The notes under the pieces were generated by a model. That model had not been told where the DNA came from, ran no database searches, and was given only the letters and a program-made list of their open reading frames with translations. Below, one piece after another: positions 40,081 through 49,607 of a stretch of 64,000 bases of DNA (the first letter of the stretch is position 1; every line of letters begins with the position of its first letter). The position numbers and the translations under genes were made by a program. Location: NCBI GenBank assembly GCA_003153295.1, contig PLXY01000011.1, forward strand, positions 366,055 through 430,054, given 5' to 3'. The stretch comes from Parachlamydiales bacterium (GTDB lineage: Bacteria > Chlamydiota > Chlamydiia > Chlamydiales > Rhabdochlamydiaceae).

Positions 40081-42744
40081 TTAACACTCCCCCCAATTTT
40101 TTCCAATGGAAATATATACTTCCAAGGGGACTTTAAGGTCCATGACGCCTTCCATGATAGTTTTAACTTGAGCCGCTAGCTCGTGTATATGGGTATCGGG
40201 AGATTCAAATAAAAGTTCATCATGGATTTGCAAAAGCATATAGCCGAGGCCTTTCTGCTTCAGAAGATTGTCAATTTGGATCATGGCAATTTTAATCAGA
40301 TCGGCAGCAGTGCCTTGTAGGGGAGTATTGATGGCTAATCTTTCAGAAGCCGCACGCACCATCGGATTTTTTGCATTGATATCTGGAATGGGCCTTTGAC
40401 GTCCTGTCATGGTGACAGCTCGGCCTGTTTTGCGGACGTTTTCTTTGCAAAATTCAAGAAATTCTTTGACCCGTTTGTATCGCTCAAAATATTTATCAAT
40501 AAAGGCGGCGGCTTCTCGATATTCGATTTTCAATCCTTGCGAGAGTCCAAAAGCTTGTTGGCCGTATAAGATCCCGAAGTTGACCGCTTTGGACTTTTGA
40601 CGCATATCTTCGGTGACTTCTTGAAGAGGAACGTCAAAAACTAAAGAAGCGGTGTAGGAGTGGATGTCTTCGCCTTCATTAAAAGCTTTCAAAAGCACGG
40701 GGTCTTCGCTGAGATGTGCGAGCAAGCGGAGCTCAATCTGGGAGTAGTCGGCTGATAAAAAGCTCCAACCGCTTTCTTGAGGTTTAAAAGCTTCGCGGAT
40801 TTTTTTGCCAACAGTGGAACGGATGGGAATGTTTTGGAGGTTGGGATCTTGGCAAGACAGTCTTCCGGTCGCAGCGACCGATTGATTGAAGGTGCAATGG
40901 ATTCTGTGAGTTTTAGGATTGATTTCTTGCGGCAGAGAATCGACATAGGTAGAGCGGAGTTTTTCAAGGGTGCGATATTCTAAGATTTTGGTCACAATCG
41001 GAACATCATCCTGAAGATCTTCTAAAACATCGGCGCTCGTTGAAAATCCCGTTGCGGTTTTTTTCGGCGGATGGATGCCCATTTTTTCGAAGAGGATTTT
41101 GCTGAGTTGTTTGGGAGAGCTCACATTGAACTCTTCCCCTGCCATTTGATAGATCTCAGTTTCGAGCTGTAAAATATTGTGGGCGAGTTCATGCGACATC
41201 TTGCTTAAGATCTGCGGATCGACATAAATACCGCGCCTTTCCATTTTCGTTAAAACGTACAGCAGCGGAATTTCGATTTCTTGGAAAAGGGGCAAAAGAT
41301 TTTTCTCAGCGAGATCTTTTTCAAAAAGCTCTTTCAGACGAACAGTGTAATCGACATCTTGACAGCAGTAGTCACTCACTTGATCAAGAGGAGCGTCCTT
41401 CATGGAGATCTGTTTTTTCCCTTTTCCAATTAAATCTTCGATGGGATTTTTTATCTTTTGAAACCTCTCTAATGCAAGATAGTCAAGATTATGGCGAGGA
41501 TTTTGCGGCGTGAGCAGATAAGAGGCGATGATGGTATCAAATGAGATGCGAGGCTCGGGAAGGTTTTCATTGAGAAGCACATGAAAATCGTATTTGATGT
41601 TGTGCCCAAAAAAAGTAGGAGTCGGGTGTCGAAGCAACTCCGTTAATTTTTGCAGCACTTCTGTACGGTAGATATTTCCATTGAGCGGAACATACCAAGC
41701 TTGGGCCTCCCGGACAGCAAATCCGATTCCGACCAGTTCTGCCAGCAAGGGGCGTATATGAGTAGTTTCGACATCGAGGCAGATCTCTTTTTCTAAAATA
41801 AGCTTAGCGATAAGGTTGTCAAGAGAGGCAGAATCGTTGATCAATTGATAGTCTGTTTTTTCCTCTTTTGCAGGGGTAGCTGGAGGAGCGCGGGTTTCGA
41901 GTTCTTTAATCAGCGAGAGAAAATGCATTTCTTGATAGAAATCTTTCAACGTTTGCATGTCAGGTTCTTTGAGATGGAAGAATGTCTCTTCCTTAGGGAA
42001 ATCGACCTCTTTATCAATCGTTGCAAGCCGCCGGCTCAATAGTGCAATTTCTTTTCCCTGACGGACGGTCTCTTGTTTTTTAGCACCGGGGATCTTATCG
42101 GGATTTTCTAAAATGGCATCTAGAGTGCCGAATTCCTGAAGCAAGGCCGAAGCTGTTTTGGGACCGAAACCTTCAAGACCGGGAATATTGTCAGAGCTAT
42201 CACCGACAATGGCCAAGTAATCGACCATCTGTTTAGGAGTGATGCCATAGAGCTCTTCTACTTTTTTCTTATCGACAAGAAGATTATCTTTATGAGGCTG
42301 AATCATGAAAATAGTATCGTCGACGAGTTGACAGAGGTCTTTGTCGCTGCTGCAGAGAAAAACTTTGATCCCTTGCTTTTCTGCCCAGACGGCGATACTG
42401 CCCATTGTATCATCGGCCTCTACGCCCGGAACCGATAAAAATGGAATTCCAGCGATCTCGCACCAGTGATGAGCTTTTTCTAATTGAGGAAAAAGGTCTT
42501 CGGGCATGCTCTTGCGATGGCTTTTATATTCCGCATACATTTCGGTCCGTTTCTGTTTATTGTCAGGACCGTCGAAAACAGCGATGATATAATCCGGGGA
42601 AAAATCAGACATGAGCTTATAAATCGAACGAATAAATCCAAAGAGAGCATTTGTGCTCTCTCCTTTCGGATTGGTCATCGGTCCTATTCCATAATAGGAG
42701 CGGAATAGAAAATTGACTGCATCAACGACATACAGTTGTTTCAT
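40081..42744 (-). CDS. polA: DNA polymerase I
   Basis: 887 residues with all three domains: 5'-3' exonuclease (about 1-290, VVDAVNFLFRSYYG, GDSSDNIPGLEGFGPKTASALL), 3'-5' proofreading domain (about 305-480) with exo residues in CLDVETTHI, HNIKYD and YCCQD, and the polymerase (DYSQIELRLLAHLSEDP, RQKSKAVNFGILYGQQAFGL, QIHDELLFE). Proofreading appears intact, unlike many short PolA forms. The ribosome site AGAGG lies at the edge of the 167-bp hairpin element. First gene of polA-coaE-rho. Confidence 0.97.
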   Translation of the reverse strand: MKQLYVVDAVNFLFRSYYGIGPMTNPKGESTNALFGFIRSIYKLMSDFSPDYIIAVFDGPDNKQKRTEMYAEYKSHRKSMPEDLFPQLEKAHHWCEIAGIPFLSVPGVEADDTMGSIAVWAEKQGIKVFLCSSDKDLCQLVDDTIFMIQPHKDNLLVDKKKVEELYGITPKQMVDYLAIVGDSSDNIPGLEGFGPKTASALLQEFGTLDAILENPDKIPGAKKQETVRQGKEIALLSRRLATIDKEVDFPKEETFFHLKEPDMQTLKDFYQEMHFLSLIKELETRAPPATPAKEEKTDYQLINDSASLDNLIAKLILEKEICLDVETTHIRPLLAELVGIGFAVREAQAWYVPLNGNIYRTEVLQKLTELLRHPTPTFFGHNIKYDFHVLLNENLPEPRISFDTIIASYLLTPQNPRHNLDYLALERFQKIKNPIEDLIGKGKKQISMKDAPLDQVSDYCCQDVDYTVRLKELFEKDLAEKNLLPLFQEIEIPLLYVLTKMERRGIYVDPQILSKMSHELAHNILQLETEIYQMAGEEFNVSSPKQLSKILFEKMGIHPPKKTATGFSTSADVLEDLQDDVPIVTKILEYRTLEKLRSTYVDSLPQEINPKTHRIHCTFNQSVAATGRLSCQDPNLQNIPIRSTVGKKIREAFKPQESGWSFLSADYSQIELRLLAHLSEDPVLLKAFNEGEDIHSYTASLVFDVPLQEVTEDMRQKSKAVNFGILYGQQAFGLSQGLKIEYREAAAFIDKYFERYKRVKEFLEFCKENVRKTGRAVTMTGRQRPIPDINAKNPMVRAASERLAINTPLQGTAADLIKIAMIQIDNLLKQKGLGYMLLQIHDELLFESPDTHIHELAAQVKTIMEGVMDLKVPLEVYISIGKNWGEC

Positions 42745-42759
42745 TAAAAAGGGGCCTCT

Positions 42760-42926
42760 AGTGCTCTGTTACAAAAGTTTTTGACGTTTCGGCTGCGTCA
42801 AAACCCCGCGTTTCGTCGATCGTAAAGCGCGCTGTATTTACTTAATACAGCTAGCTTTACGATCGACGAACCCCCGGTAGTTTTCACGTCAGCCCAAACG
42901 TCAAAAACTTTTGTAACAGAGCACTA
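42760..42926. repeat. 167-bp TA-bounded long palindromic element
   Basis: Outer arms of about 30 bp (TAGTGCTCTGTTACAAAAGT...) are perfectly inverted. A middle part is imperfect, and an inner stem (CGTCGATCGTAAAGC...TGTATT) pairs again. Ends are TA-bounded and share TAGTGCTCTGT with the element at 4571. It lies between sppA and polA, both minus strand. The sppA stop codon (TAG, 42926-42924) is formed by the end of the element itself, which suggests it inserted into the end of that gene. Confidence 0.85.
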
Positions 42927-43961
42927 AGGCTGATAGAGATAGAGCACTTTTCCATTTAAGTCAGGGTTATTGATGGGAGAGGACAGTCCTAAAGACTGCA
43001 AAAATTTATGGGGAGAAAGAGATTGGGCCAAGCTGTTGAAGAAAGGACGTTGAGGGACCAGCTGCACGACTTGATATTTTTCAGTGGAAGGGATTTGAGC
43101 AGCTGCGACCAGTTCTGTCAATGTCCGGCTATAGTCCATGTCGCCGCCGTCAATATACCCTAATTCTTCTGCATCTTTGGCAATAAAGATATGAGCGCCA
43201 TAATCATTAACTAAATTTTCTCGAGTCAGTTTGGGGCGTGCAGTCGTGACGATAGAAACAAACCGGTCGTATAAAGCGGCCATGATCACTCTTAGATTGG
43301 CATCTTCATCAGGCTTCCAAGGTCTAAAGGGGTTGAGCTCGTCTTTATCCTTACCTTGGGTCAAAGTCAAAGCGCCGACGCCGACTTTTGTCATTGCATC
43401 GGAAAAATTGAATACAGGACCTAATCTCACACCCACAGAACCGATAATACTCGATGGAGAGGCATAAATTTTATCGGCTACGCAAGCGATGTACATGCCG
43501 GCAGAGGCGCACAGCCCATCGACATAAGCGTAGATAGGAACATTATATTTGGCCTTATAGTCAGAAAGGGCGCGATAAATGGTATCGCAATCACTGGAAG
43601 ATCCGCCCGGAGTATCGACATAGAGAAGAATGGCCTTTACACGATTTCCAGTTAAAAAATCTTCACGAGAATCGAGGAGGACGCTATCAATTTTATCGCT
43701 TGTTAAGTCTCCAATTCCAATGACTCCTCGGAGATCGATGCGCAAAATAGCGGGAGTATGTCCAGAAAGCATCGAACGCTGGCCTTGAGCATCGGGCATG
43801 ATGACAGGATTTGCCTTAGGGGGAAGGAATTGCGGGCCTACGATGAAAGAAAGCGCCATCCCGATCACACCGATTCCTATGGCAATCCCTAAGATAGTCG
43901 CAAGCGCGGTGCATAAAGAACGAATAGCTCCAATAAAGATCGACTCGCGCGTAAAATTCAT
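42924..43961 (-). CDS. sppA: Signal peptide peptidase SppA/SohB-type (S49)
   Basis: 345 residues with an N-terminal membrane anchor (about 18-42). The catalytic pair is probably S153 in VDGLCASAGMYIA and K204 in TLTQGKDKD; their spacing of 51 matches B. subtilis SppA (52). The oxyanion region is LYVDTPGGSSSDCDTI. It degrades signal peptides left in the membrane. The last codon-stop junction is provided by the palindromic element 42760-42926, so the original C-terminus may have been slightly longer. Confidence 0.9.
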   Translation of the reverse strand: MNFTRESIFIGAIRSLCTALATILGIAIGIGVIGMALSFIVGPQFLPPKANPVIMPDAQGQRSMLSGHTPAILRIDLRGVIGIGDLTSDKIDSVLLDSREDFLTGNRVKAILLYVDTPGGSSSDCDTIYRALSDYKAKYNVPIYAYVDGLCASAGMYIACVADKIYASPSSIIGSVGVRLGPVFNFSDAMTKVGVGALTLTQGKDKDELNPFRPWKPDEDANLRVIMAALYDRFVSIVTTARPKLTRENLVNDYGAHIFIAKDAEELGYIDGGDMDYSRTLTELVAAAQIPSTEKYQVVQLVPQRPFFNSLAQSLSPHKFLQSLGLSSPINNPDLNGKVLYLYQP

Positions 43962-43991
43962 ACACCTCTCCCTATAACTGAATTTATTATC

Positions 43992-44771
43992 TTATGTCCG
44001 CGGGAGATTTTCAGCTATAAACTTTTGAACTTGCGGGGCATTTTCTATTTTTTGAAGAGCTGAAAAATGCTCTTGGGGTATTTCTTTCCAATGGATTTGA
44101 AGTCTCTCAGCAATATATGCGTCCGACCCTTGTCTTTGGATGAGGCTGCTCAAATAAAAATAATACAAATGATCTAATTCCGGTCCATTTCGAGCATCTC
44201 CTAGCATGGTCAAAACAATATTGGTAATTTCTCTAAGTTTGTCCCCATCCGCATAAGCCACATCTAGCATCATGATAACATGTTCTTTGGTCTTGCAGAG
44301 CCCGGGGTAAACAATATAAGTGGAAGGAGATGTCACTTCAAATAACTTGCGAAGCCGTTCCGGTTGGTTACTGAGTAGCGTAAAGATATGTTCTATATTT
44401 TCATTCGTCCAGCAATAGGGAGTCGTTAGCAGTTGTTCTAGGGGTAAAGAGTTCACGGCCTTAGTTAAATAAGCTAGCATAACTTTAGGATCTCTTTGCT
44501 TTTTCGCAATTTCATCCATTTGTAGACTGAATGATCGAGGAGTACATCGCATCTGAGCGGCAATAGAGCGAGGTGATAGGGTATTAGGGATTCTAGAATG
44601 CCAGATCCAGGATAATAGAGACTTTAGACCGAAGTAAGTTCCCTTCTGTAAAGTTTCTTTTTCAGCGTCTTCATTCAGCGTTAATCCTTTTTCTAAAGCA
44701 GCGGCCAGCCTCTCCATATCGAGGGGAGTAACTGAGGGAATTCCGTCTGTAGTAGCTGTAGCTCTAATCAT
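43992..44771 (-). CDS. Hypothetical helical protein, 259 aa
   Basis: No signal peptide or membrane segment. The C-terminal two-thirds is alpha-helical with irregular repeat-like units (ENIEHIFTLLSNQPERLRKLF, EHVIMMLDVAYADGDKLREITNIVL, LDHLYYFYLSSLIQRQ), possibly a HEAT/ARM-like or solenoid fold. It begins with MIRATATTDGIPSVTPLDMERLA. I do not recognise a family. It is 30 bases upstream of sppA on the same strand and divergent from the MscS gene, so both may share the 43-base promoter gap. Confidence 0.55.
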   Translation of the reverse strand: MIRATATTDGIPSVTPLDMERLAAALEKGLTLNEDAEKETLQKGTYFGLKSLLSWIWHSRIPNTLSPRSIAAQMRCTPRSFSLQMDEIAKKQRDPKVMLAYLTKAVNSLPLEQLLTTPYCWTNENIEHIFTLLSNQPERLRKLFEVTSPSTYIVYPGLCKTKEHVIMMLDVAYADGDKLREITNIVLTMLGDARNGPELDHLYYFYLSSLIQRQGSDAYIAERLQIHWKEIPQEHFSALQKIENAPQVQKFIAENLPRT

Positions 44772-44814
44772 GTTTATATGTTATAATTTGGCTAAAATTT
44801 AACCAAGAAAACGT

Positions 44815-45855
44815 ATGATTTCAAATTATTTTTGGCTGCTTGAAGCACTCGCTGGTTTCTTGGGGGTCTTTGCCCTTCAATATGGAATTAAAAAAATCCT
44901 TTCATTGGCCAGTAAAACTCGAGGGGAAAACTGGCACCTTCGGATCGCTAGGATATTAAAGCCTCCTGTGACGACGCTCATCTGGGCTCTTTTTGCCGTC
45001 CATTTGGTCAAGGTTTTTGGCCGCCATTTTGATATTACTTTCGGGATGGAATATTTAGGGGCTATTCGAAAAACTGCATTGATCACCTGCAGTGCATGGC
45101 TTTTCTTCCGTTGGAAAAATGAGATGGAAAATGCACTATTGAGTGATTCTCATAAAAAAGTTGATGCGACCACAGTACGAATGGTCGGACGGTTAGTGGT
45201 ATTGGTGATTGGCCTTGTCACGACTTTAATCGTCATGCAACTTTTTGGAGTTAATGTTCTCCCTCTCTTGACATTTGGTAGTATTGGTGCTGCTGCCATC
45301 GGTTTTGCTAGTAAAGATGTTATAGCTAATTTTTGCAGCGGGATTATGCTTCAGATCACTCGTCCTTTTGTTCGGGGAGATCAAATTCTTCTGCCTGAAA
45401 AGCATATCGAGGGCCATATTGAAGACATCGGTTGGTTCCGGACATCCATTCGGGATACAGAGAAAAGATCCGTTTATTTGCCTAATAACTACTTTTCAAC
45501 CATGGTCGTCATTAATGCGACACGAATTACCCATAAGCGTCTTAAACAGACGCTGAAGCTGCCTTTAAACGAGATTGGGAAGATTTCCGATGCCATCCCT
45601 AAGATCCGCGAAGCCATCAGCCATACTCGAACAATCGATAACGGGTTTCCCGTTCATGTGTTTTTAAAGACTTTTGGCGACTATGCCTGTGAAATTGAGA
45701 TTGAAGCTTATTCTACTATTATCGACAACGCGACATTCAATAAATTCCAGCAAGAAGTCTTGTTGAAGGTTCAAAGCATCTTGGCAGAAACGGAGATCCC
45801 GTTTGCCCTGCCTATGTTGAACCTATCCTCTATTACTCAAGAGAGAAACGTTTAG
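44815..45855 (+). CDS. Small-conductance mechanosensitive channel (MscS family)
   Basis: 346 residues. Four predicted helices; the last is the pore helix with LLTFGSIGAAAIGFASKDVIANFCSGIML (about 150-178). It is followed by the beta domain (ITRPFVRGDQILLPEKHIEGHIEDIGWFRTSIRD in parts) and the C-terminal alpha/beta vestibule. It opens on membrane tension to release solutes. Its stop overlaps the convergent pgsA stop by four bases. Confidence 0.92.
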   Translation: MISNYFWLLEALAGFLGVFALQYGIKKILSLASKTRGENWHLRIARILKPPVTTLIWALFAVHLVKVFGRHFDITFGMEYLGAIRKTALITCSAWLFFRWKNEMENALLSDSHKKVDATTVRMVGRLVVLVIGLVTTLIVMQLFGVNVLPLLTFGSIGAAAIGFASKDVIANFCSGIMLQITRPFVRGDQILLPEKHIEGHIEDIGWFRTSIRDTEKRSVYLPNNYFSTMVVINATRITHKRLKQTLKLPLNEIGKISDAIPKIREAISHTRTIDNGFPVHVFLKTFGDYACEIEIEAYSTIIDNATFNKFQQEVLLKVQSILAETEIPFALPMLNLSSITQERNV

Positions 45856-46361
45856 GGTGTTGTGGACGCAGACTTTTTAAATTGGAAAAGCTCGATGAGG
45901 GCCAGTCCTGCAAAGACCACAAATGAGGCGTAAAGATACCAAGGTATCATGAAACCCAGCGTCAAAGCGATTAAGACAACAAACTGCAGCGCCGTGGTGA
46001 TCTTGCCCCAGCGGATGGCCCGGAATTCATAACTTTGCCAAAGACCCGAAAGACTTAAGTACAGCCCAAACAAGCAAAGTGCAAAATCACGAGAAATCAT
46101 CATTAGCCCTTGCCATGGCAGCAACCGGTGCTCCGATAGCAAGACTCCTAGGCAAAAAACAACAAAGAATTTGTCCATTGCAGGATCTAGAACGGCTCCA
46201 AAACGGGTCGTCGTATGCCATTTTCTGGCCAAATAGCCATCAATAGAGTCCGTGAGCATAGCTAAAAGTATGGCAATGAGCCGGACGATGGGGCTTTCAA
46301 ATAAGAATAAGAAAGCCAAAGGGGCCCTGAGAAGGGATAAGCTGTTTGATAGATTAAACAT
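45852..46361 (-). CDS. pgsA: CDP-alcohol phosphatidyltransferase (PgsA-like)
   Basis: 169 residues, about six helices. The family motif D-x2-D-G-x2-A-R-x8-G-x3-D-x3-D is intact as DSIDGYLARK, RFGAVLD and PAMDK (about 38-64). It most likely makes phosphatidylglycerol phosphate from CDP-diacylglycerol and glycerol-3-phosphate; other CDP-alcohol transferases share the motif. It starts five bases after the DedA gene. In Chlamydia pgsA lies near an npt gene and dnaB, matching this region. Confidence 0.88.
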   Translation of the reverse strand: MFNLSNSLSLLRAPLAFLFLFESPIVRLIAILLAMLTDSIDGYLARKWHTTTRFGAVLDPAMDKFFVVFCLGVLLSEHRLLPWQGLMMISRDFALCLFGLYLSLSGLWQSYEFRAIRWGKITTALQFVVLIALTLGFMIPWYLYASFVVFAGLALIELFQFKKSASTTP

Positions 46362-46366
46362 GATCT

Positions 46367-46984
46367 TTACAAATTTTCTAGGGCTCTTTTTTTCCTTCGC
46401 TTATACCAAATGTAGGTAATTACCGTCACACTGAAAGCTAAAAAAATTAACATATTGAGGGTCTTAAGATGATTAAATAGCACCTGATAATTTTGCCCTA
46501 AAACATAAAAACAATAAAAACAAACGGAAGACCAGGTGAAGCAAGCCAAAAGATCCCAAAGCGCGAATTTCAAAAAGGAAACTCGGCTCATCCCACTCGA
46601 CATGAAAATACAGTTTCTCACACCAAATGGAATAAATCGTCCGACTAATAACGTCCAAAGACCATGTTTGCTGTAAAAGCGCTGAATTTTTTCGAGTCTC
46701 TCGACCGGCATGAGTTTGGAGAACCATTTATATCGGCAAAAACGTTTCCCTAAAAGACGGCCGAACCAATAGGCGATCCAGGCTGAAAAATAACATCCCA
46801 AGAAGATAGAGAAGTAGAGATGCCATAGATGTTGTGGAATGATGGCAGCAGCTAAAAACCCGCCAACAACTATGAGAATATCGGCGCTAATAGGGATATT
46901 GAAGCCCGCAAGCAGGATAGCGCCAAAAATAAACCAATGGGCATTTTCGGCATGTAGCATGAGCCACTCAATCAACGATTCCAT
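46367..46984 (-). CDS. DedA/SNARE-associated family membrane protein
   Basis: 205 residues with five or six hydrophobic segments. The signature FGRLLGKRFCRY...FYSKHGLWTLLVGRFIPFGVRNCIFMSSGMSRVSFLKFALWD (as adjoining motifs at about 72-155) is that of DedA proteins, including the conserved GRFIPxxR. These are thought to act as lipid (undecaprenyl phosphate or phospholipid) flippases. It is coupled to pgsA in a lipid-related pair. Confidence 0.9.
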   Translation of the reverse strand: MESLIEWLMLHAENAHWFIFGAILLAGFNIPISADILIVVGGFLAAAIIPQHLWHLYFSIFLGCYFSAWIAYWFGRLLGKRFCRYKWFSKLMPVERLEKIQRFYSKHGLWTLLVGRFIPFGVRNCIFMSSGMSRVSFLKFALWDLLACFTWSSVCFYCFYVLGQNYQVLFNHLKTLNMLIFLAFSVTVITYIWYKRRKKRALENL

Positions 46985-47129
46985 AAAACCATCTTCTAGC
47001 TTTGAAACGATTTTTGCACGATTAAATTTCCTATAGCATCAAGCTTATCTTGATTCGATTTTACCTTCATTGTTTAAAAAAATGAAAATAATAATATTTT
47101 TAAAATAAATAATATGTAATTATACAATT

Positions 47130-47597
47130 ATGATGAAACGAAAAGAAGTTGATCGAGTATTTCGGTTAGTATTAGCGATTATTATAGCTTTGATGTTAAT
47201 TGGGGCTGCTGTTGTTAAAATACTGTATCCTAGTAAGCTGCTCCATGATTTTTTCTTTATCATCAGTATTTTTGAGATCGCCCTGGCGATCGCTGTCGCG
47301 GTCTTCTGGGATCGATGGGGAATGTGGGCCCTTTTGTCCCTCATTTTCGCCATCTGGGCCGGATATTCATTATATGCTGCCATCTTTGGCCTGCCCTGCC
47401 TCTGCCTAGGGGTAGCTGTCACGCTCCCTCAAGGGACATCACTCATGGTCAATTTCTTAATGGCTGCCTTGTCTTGGGTCGTCCTCAAGGATATGCAAGT
47501 TTCCCACAAGACATTTATAAAGCTGATACTATTAGCCTTCGTTTTAGTAGGAATAGGCTTTGTATTTTCTTCTTATTTATATTACATTCGATTCTAA
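47130..47597 (+). CDS. MauE/DoxX-like membrane protein with CxC motif
   Basis: 155 residues, four hydrophobic helices. Its order (LIGAAVVKILYPSKLLHDF..., FEIALAIAVAVFW, WAGYSLYAAIFGLPCLCLGV) follows the MauE branch of the DoxX-like superfamily, whose members carry cysteines in the same loop (here C-L-C) and take part in redox or disulfide handling. No clear ribosome site; two ATG codons are adjacent. A dsbD gene is not seen at its usual chlamydial position beside exbB, so a role in periplasmic thiol chemistry is conceivable but unproven. Confidence 0.65.
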   Translation: MMKRKEVDRVFRLVLAIIIALMLIGAAVVKILYPSKLLHDFFFIISIFEIALAIAVAVFWDRWGMWALLSLIFAIWAGYSLYAAIFGLPCLCLGVAVTLPQGTSLMVNFLMAALSWVVLKDMQVSHKTFIKLILLAFVLVGIGFVFSSYLYYIRF

Positions 47598-47664
47598 TTT
47601 TATTTAAAATTTTAATTGTAATTTAAAACAAATTGTAATTAACTAGAGATATATAGGGGGGATT

Positions 47665-47997
47665 ATGACAAACAATTCTTCATTGGAAGCTAACATTGCT
47701 GCTGCAAAAACAGCTGTCCATGAAATGATGAAAAGCTGGAACCATTGGAAAAACGCCCGTGATGACCGAGCAAGGTTCGAATGTATTGCTGCCTATGCAG
47801 CTGCATTTACTAGTTGCAAAGTCTACATTGAGAACTACTTAAGACGTCTTTATCCGAATGAAAAAAGAATGCCGATGAAGGTCTCACAAGATATCCGTAA
47901 CATCGTCAATGACATGGACCGTATTGAAAAAGTCAATGACAAGATGCTTCAAAAAGCGATCCAGGATATTGATCAGCTCAGCAGAGATGCGGCTTAA
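47665..47997 (+). CDS. Hypothetical helical protein, 110 aa
   Basis: Soluble, all-alpha, with a strong ribosome site (GGGGGG, six bases before the ATG). Hallmarks: AAAKTAVHEMMKSWNHWKNARDD (8-30) and a C-terminal charged helix (VSQDIRNIVNDMDRIEKVNDKM). Basic-acidic amphipathic pattern suggests a helical bundle or chaperone-like fold. No family recognised. It ends three bases before the convergent second ntt. Confidence 0.55.
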   Translation: MTNNSSLEANIAAAKTAVHEMMKSWNHWKNARDDRARFECIAAYAAAFTSCKVYIENYLRRLYPNEKRMPMKVSQDIRNIVNDMDRIEKVNDKMLQKAIQDIDQLSRDAA

Positions 47998-48000
47998 GAA

Positions 48001-49554
48001 TTAAGAAGTTGTTAAGACAGGTTCTTCTTCTTTTGCAGTTGCAGTTTCCGAAGCTTCGGCCTGTGATTGTTCTGCAGCAAGCTGGTTGAACTGCTTGCCC
48101 AGGACTTTGACTGCAAAGACCCAGCCGATGACTGCAATGAGCAAAAGGAAGGCAACGATATGGATGCTGCCGACAATCGATCCAAAAATAATCAGCAGAA
48201 ATTGATACATCAAGGATGCGCCCGATTTTCCCAGACGTGAACCCAGGCCGTCGATCGCAGGTTTTCCTTTCATCTTGGATTCTTGGCTTAAAGGCACAAA
48301 GGCAAGTTCTTTTGTCTGATCGACCAGACTGTACTTTGTTCCTCTCAGCAGGCAGTTTTGTAAAGAGCCCAAGAAAACGGCCAGTACAATAGGTGAAGTT
48401 CCAATAGCTGCGCAGATTTCAATCAGAGTAGCCTTCGGCAGAAGAAGCGCGGCAAAGAAAAGAGCGCCGGTTACTAAAGTCAGGATCGGAGCGATCAAAG
48501 CACTTTTCGTCCATCCCAAGGCCCGGATGACATTCCCCGAAATAAAGAGAGAAATCAAAGCTGCCAAGAGGGCGATCCAGAAATTGATGCCTGCCATATA
48601 AGAGTTAAAGTCGGCAGTTGTAGGATAGAGCTGTTTGACTTGGTCTTTCCAGACCACTTCAGCTAGATTGATCACGATATTGAAAGTGATCACAAGAACG
48701 GCGATGCACATGAGGTATTTGGACTTAGTGAGAAATCTAAAGCTTTTGCGCATGCCCATTTTAATGGGGGACTCCCGGTGGGCTTTCAACGTCTCTTCGG
48801 TATAGCCGAGCCCCTGGCGATTCAGCCACCAATAGAGTCCCATGCTGATCAGGCTGGTCCCAACAATCACTAAATTCATCAAAGTGAATGACTGATCCCA
48901 GCTATTTTTCCCAAAAGGCAGGGAAGCATTGAAAATATGAGTGGTCAGATTTTTAACTAAAAAGGCGGCGGCGACCCCTGAAAGATTGGTCCCGACTCCG
49001 ATCAGTCCATAGAAACGTTTGGCATCTTTAACAGAGGTGACATCATTGGCAAAGCCCCAGAAGAGCACTGTCATGATCATGGTGCTCCACATCTCCGCCA
49101 TCACATAGAAAGTCGTAAAGGTCCAATTCCGGATGATGGCCACAAGACCACTGCATCCTTTAGGCAAGACGCCTTGGAGATAGTCGGCAAATTCATGAGG
49201 ATGTAAAGCATCTCTGTTAGGATAGAGGAAAAAGGTAAAAGCAACAAAATAAGCGATATAGAACCAGATCATCGCATAAAAGATCGTCCTTCGGTTGAAG
49301 AAATTCGAAAGACGCGTAAACAAGAACATCATCAAGATGGCGGTGGGCATGATGGCCCAGACTTTAATATAGGGAAGAGCTTCAGCTCCCGAGGAAGGAG
49401 CCGTAATAATCACGCCGTCTTTTATAATTTTTAGAAGATAATAATTGAAACAGATGAGGAAAGAAATGAGGAGCATCGGAATGAATTTTCGGTGTTCTTC
49501 CCGATGTACAGGCCATAAAAAGGCACGTAAAGTGCCAAATGCCTTGTTACTCAT
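48001..49554 (-). CDS. ntt: Nucleotide transporter, ATP/ADP translocase (TLC) family, second copy
   Basis: 517 residues, 11-12 helices, clearly paralogous to the gene at 25639 (shared KDxVIITAPSSGAE, TVLFWGFAND, TKELAFVPLSQESKMKGKPAIDGLGSRLGKSG in adjoining blocks). It differs in the N-terminal loop (LLKIIKDGV against LRAAKDSL) and in many helix positions, so specificity probably differs: one may exchange ATP/ADP and the other import nucleotides with protons. Its promoter lies at 49579-49607. Confidence 0.93.
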   Translation of the reverse strand: MSNKAFGTLRAFLWPVHREEHRKFIPMLLISFLICFNYYLLKIIKDGVIITAPSSGAEALPYIKVWAIMPTAILMMFLFTRLSNFFNRRTIFYAMIWFYIAYFVAFTFFLYPNRDALHPHEFADYLQGVLPKGCSGLVAIIRNWTFTTFYVMAEMWSTMIMTVLFWGFANDVTSVKDAKRFYGLIGVGTNLSGVAAAFLVKNLTTHIFNASLPFGKNSWDQSFTLMNLVIVGTSLISMGLYWWLNRQGLGYTEETLKAHRESPIKMGMRKSFRFLTKSKYLMCIAVLVITFNIVINLAEVVWKDQVKQLYPTTADFNSYMAGINFWIALLAALISLFISGNVIRALGWTKSALIAPILTLVTGALFFAALLLPKATLIEICAAIGTSPIVLAVFLGSLQNCLLRGTKYSLVDQTKELAFVPLSQESKMKGKPAIDGLGSRLGKSGASLMYQFLLIIFGSIVGSIHIVAFLLLIAVIGWVFAVKVLGKQFNQLAAEQSQAEASETATAKEEEPVLTTS

Positions 49555-49578
49555 GCGCCCCTGTGTTATTCGCCCTAT

Positions 49579-49607
49579 ATTCTATAGGGGTAAAACCTTA
49601 AAGACAA
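49579..49607 (-). promoter_or_regulatory. Sigma-70-type promoter of the second ntt
   Basis: On the minus strand: -35 TTGTCT (49602-49607), 17-nt spacer, -10 TAGAAT (49579-49584), about 25 bases before the ATG. Confidence 0.55.
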
